Origin: JBFMHP01 sp040752855
GTDB taxonomy: Bacteria > Pseudomonadota > Gammaproteobacteria > RBG-16-57-12
Assembly: GCA_040752855.1 (NCBI GenBank)
Contig: JBFMHP010000016.1
Location: 1 to 48,355, forward strand
Length of the DNA stretch: 48,355 nt
Direction: 5' to 3'
Shown here: piece after piece, positions 46,579-48,355 of the stretch
Numbering within the stretch: position 1 is the first letter of the stretch
Layout: every line of letters starts with the position of its first letter
The notes under the pieces: generated by a model
The model's database searches: none
Seen by the model: only the letters and a program-made list of their open reading frames with translations
What the model was told of the DNA's origin: nothing
Program-made: the position numbers and the translations under genes

Positions 46579-47985
46579 ATGGCAAACGATTTTCAGTTTT
46601 TACAGTTCGAACGCAGAGAGCCCACCAAGAAGAAGGCGGTCATCCGCATCCGTGAGTTCGCTGAGATCTACGGCAGCTTCGATGCCAAGCAGGCCGCCGA
46701 GCAGTCCGAGCGCTGCCTGGGCTGCGGCAATCCGTATTGCGAATGGAAGTGCCCGGTGCACAACTACATCCCCAACTGGTTGAAGCTGGTGGCCGAGGGC
46801 AATCTGTTCGAGGCGGCGGAACTCTCGCACCGCACCAATTCGCTGCCGGAGATCTGTGGTCGCGTCTGTCCGCAGGATCGCCTGTGCGAAGGCGCGTGCA
46901 CATTGAACGATGGTTTCGGTGCGGTCACGATCGGTTCGGTTGAAAAATACATCAGCGACACCGCCTTCGCCGAAGGCTGGCGCCCCGACATGAGCGCGGT
47001 CAAGCCGACCGGCAAGCGTGTGGCGATCGTCGGCGCCGGTCCGGCCGGTCTCGGCTGCGCGGATATCCTGGCGCGTAACGGTGTCGAGGCGGTGGTCTAC
47101 GACCGCCATCCCGAGATCGGCGGGCTGCTCACCTTCGGCATCCCCGAGTTCAAGCTCGAAAAGAGCGTAGTGAAGCTGCGCCGCCAAGTGATGGAAGGCA
47201 TGGGCGTGAAGTTCGTGCTCAACACCGAGATCGGCAAAGACATCGCCTTCCAGCAGCTGATCGACGAGTACGATGCGGTCTTCCTCGGCATGGGCACCTA
47301 CCAATATATGACGGGCGGCTTCCCGGGCGAGGATCTGCCGGGTGTGTATGCGGCGCTCGACTATCTGATTGCCAATATCAATCGCAATCTTGGCTTGGAG
47401 CAATCCGAGCAGGATTTCATCAATATGTACGGCAAGCGCGTGGTGGTGCTCGGCGGTGGCGACACCGCGATGGACTGCAACCGCACCGCGATCCGTCAGG
47501 GTGCGTCGAATGTGGTCTGTGCCTACCGCCGCGACGAGGCCAATATGCCGGGCTCCAAGCGCGAGGTGGCCAACGCCAAGGAGGAGGGGGTACACTTCCT
47601 GTGGAATCGCCAGCCGATCGAGGTCATCGGCAAAGGCAAGGTCGAGGGCGTGAAGGTGGTGACCACGGAAATGGGACCGCCGGACGCCAAGGGCCGCCGT
47701 TCGCCGCAGCCCGTGCCGGGATCGGAAGAGATCATCCCCGCCGACGCGGTGGTGATCGCCTTCGGTTTCAGCCCGAGCCCGGCGCCGTGGTTCGAACAGT
47801 TCGGCATCAAGACCGATCCGCGCGGGCGCGTGCTCGCCCCGGCCAATCACCAGTTCAAGTATCAGACCAGCAATCCGAAGGTATTTGCAGGCGGTGATAT
47901 GGTGCGTGGTTCCGATTTGGTGGTCACTGCGGTCTTCGAAGGCCGCACCGCCGCCGAAGGGATCTTGGATTATTTAGAAGTGTGA
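46579..47985 (+). CDS. gltD: Glutamate synthase (NADPH) small subunit
   Basis: The 468-residue subunit passes electrons from NADPH through FAD to GltB. The N-terminal iron-sulfur cysteines are 46, 49, 54, 58 and 93, 97, 103, 107. The FAD-binding VGAGPAGLG is at about 151-159, and the NADPH-binding VVLGGGDTAMDCNR segment follows. The C-terminus has VFAGGDMVRGSDLVVTAVFE. The ATG at 46579 has AGGA eight bases upstream; a GTG directly before it (46576) is the alternative. Confidence 0.97.
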   Translation: MANDFQFLQFERREPTKKKAVIRIREFAEIYGSFDAKQAAEQSERCLGCGNPYCEWKCPVHNYIPNWLKLVAEGNLFEAAELSHRTNSLPEICGRVCPQDRLCEGACTLNDGFGAVTIGSVEKYISDTAFAEGWRPDMSAVKPTGKRVAIVGAGPAGLGCADILARNGVEAVVYDRHPEIGGLLTFGIPEFKLEKSVVKLRRQVMEGMGVKFVLNTEIGKDIAFQQLIDEYDAVFLGMGTYQYMTGGFPGEDLPGVYAALDYLIANINRNLGLEQSEQDFINMYGKRVVVLGGGDTAMDCNRTAIRQGASNVVCAYRRDEANMPGSKREVANAKEEGVHFLWNRQPIEVIGKGKVEGVKVVTTEMGPPDAKGRRSPQPVPGSEEIIPADAVVIAFGFSPSPAPWFEQFGIKTDPRGRVLAPANHQFKYQTSNPKVFAGGDMVRGSDLVVTAVFEGRTAAEGILDYLEV

Positions 47986-48034
47986 GCCGTGGATGAACGG
48001 TGTAATGTTAGTCCGACAGGCTGCTAGTGGGATT

Positions 48035-48108
48035 CCCTCTCCCGCAGGGAGAGGGTTAGGGTGAGTGATTTTATTCCCTCATCCTGTCCTTCTCCCTGAG
48101 GGAGAAGG
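48035..48108. repeat. Inverted pair of hairpin repeats between gltD and hemE
   Basis: CCCTCTCCC (48035-48043) pairs with GGGAGAGGG (48047-48055), and CCTTCTCCC (48088-48096) pairs with GGGAGAAGG (48100-48108). The first hairpin is followed by TTAGGGTGAG and the second is preceded by the related complement CCCTCATCCTG, so the two units are inverted copies of one element. This CCCTCTCCC...GGGTTAGGGTGAG family is common between genes in many proteobacteria. No T-tract follows, so it is not a classic terminator. Confidence 0.75.
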
Positions 48109-48171
48109 AACGTTCTAAATGTGCTGCCGAGCAATTAAATTGTCGGTTTAATAATAACTAGGGGGGAAAGA

Positions 48172-48355
48172 ATGTCTGAATTGAAAAACGATCGTTTCCT
48201 GCGCGCCCTGCTGCGCGAGCCGGTGGACTACACGCCGATCTGGATGATGCGCCAGGCCGGCCGCTATCTGCCGGAATACCGCGCCACGCGCGCCAAGGCC
48301 GGCAATTTCATGAATCTGTGCATGAATCCCGAGCTGGCCTGCGAGGTGACGATCC
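48172..48355 (+). CDS. hemE: Uroporphyrinogen decarboxylase, N-terminal part (runs off the window)
   Basis: Sixty-one codons are present. MSELKNDRFLRALLREPVDY followed by TPIWMMRQAGRYLPEYR is the family signature, with the substrate-binding arginines in RQAGR. The enzyme decarboxylates uroporphyrinogen III to coproporphyrinogen III in haem synthesis. A purine-rich GGGGGGAAAG lies just before the ATG. The gene order gltD-hemE is conserved in gammaproteobacteria. The remaining part lies right of the window. Confidence 0.96.
   Translation, partial: MSELKNDRFLRALLREPVDYTPIWMMRQAGRYLPEYRATRAKAGNFMNLCMNPELACEVTI

Overview
This 48 kb window is chromosomal DNA of a G+C-rich gammaproteobacterium. The best evidence is the right half, where rpmE, a malic enzyme, ponA/mrcA (divergent), pilMNOPQ, aroK, aroB, a damX-like gene, gltB, gltD and hemE lie in the order I recall from Pseudomonas. 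The proteins are gammaproteobacterial in character and the intergenic repeats are of REP type. The many c-type cytochromes, the GldAFG exporter and the unusual envelope genes suggest a free-living, respiratory, motile and piliated bacterium, perhaps from the Chromatiales/Thiohalomonadales area. That last placement is inference only.

Left part (1-13459). The window opens with the first 23 codons of an IS630-like transposase on the minus strand. A divergent pair of secreted c-type cytochromes follows: a DUF1588/DUF1585-like protein (minus) and a lipoprotein with a beta-propeller and two haem motifs related to the hydrazine synthase alpha subunit (plus). Both families are best known from Planctomycetes. 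From 4437 to 13459 nine closely spaced plus-strand genes form one probable operon of envelope proteins: an SH3/beta-barrel protein, a second small beta-barrel, a TlpA thiol oxidoreductase, a DUF4266 lipoprotein ending in GGGCGCN, a DUF3570 beta-barrel, an Ala/Glu/Pro-rich periplasmic protein, a TPR protein, a large TPR lipoprotein and a short secreted protein. This is the strongest candidate here for an undescribed system. A 454-bp non-coding stretch with small hairpin repeats follows.

Middle part (13914-28816). On the minus strand, gldA-gldF-gldG, a DUF4340 gene and mutM form a tightly coupled operon. Divergent from it is a lone hydantoinase/oxoprolinase A subunit gene. Next comes a methyl-accepting chemotaxis gene behind a strong sigma-28 (FliA) type promoter, followed at short distances by a di-haem cytochrome c peroxidase, a cupredoxin and a di-haem cytochrome c. 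These form a likely periplasmic peroxide-reduction chain transcribed with a chemoreceptor. A PilZ-like protein gene ends exactly in a 183-bp palindromic MITE-like element. A pentapeptide-repeat protein, rpmE and a short-form malic enzyme follow.

Right part (28867-48355). Penicillin-binding protein 1A is divergent from the type IV pilus alignment and secretin operon pilMNOPQ, which closes with a clear terminator. Then come the shikimate genes aroK and aroB, dgt, a small WGR-like gene and a damX-like AAA/SPOR gene. Last are glutamate synthase gltB (behind a near-consensus sigma-70 promoter) and gltD, separated by three tandem REP-like repeats, and the first 61 codons of hemE. No rRNA, tRNA or CRISPR was recognised.
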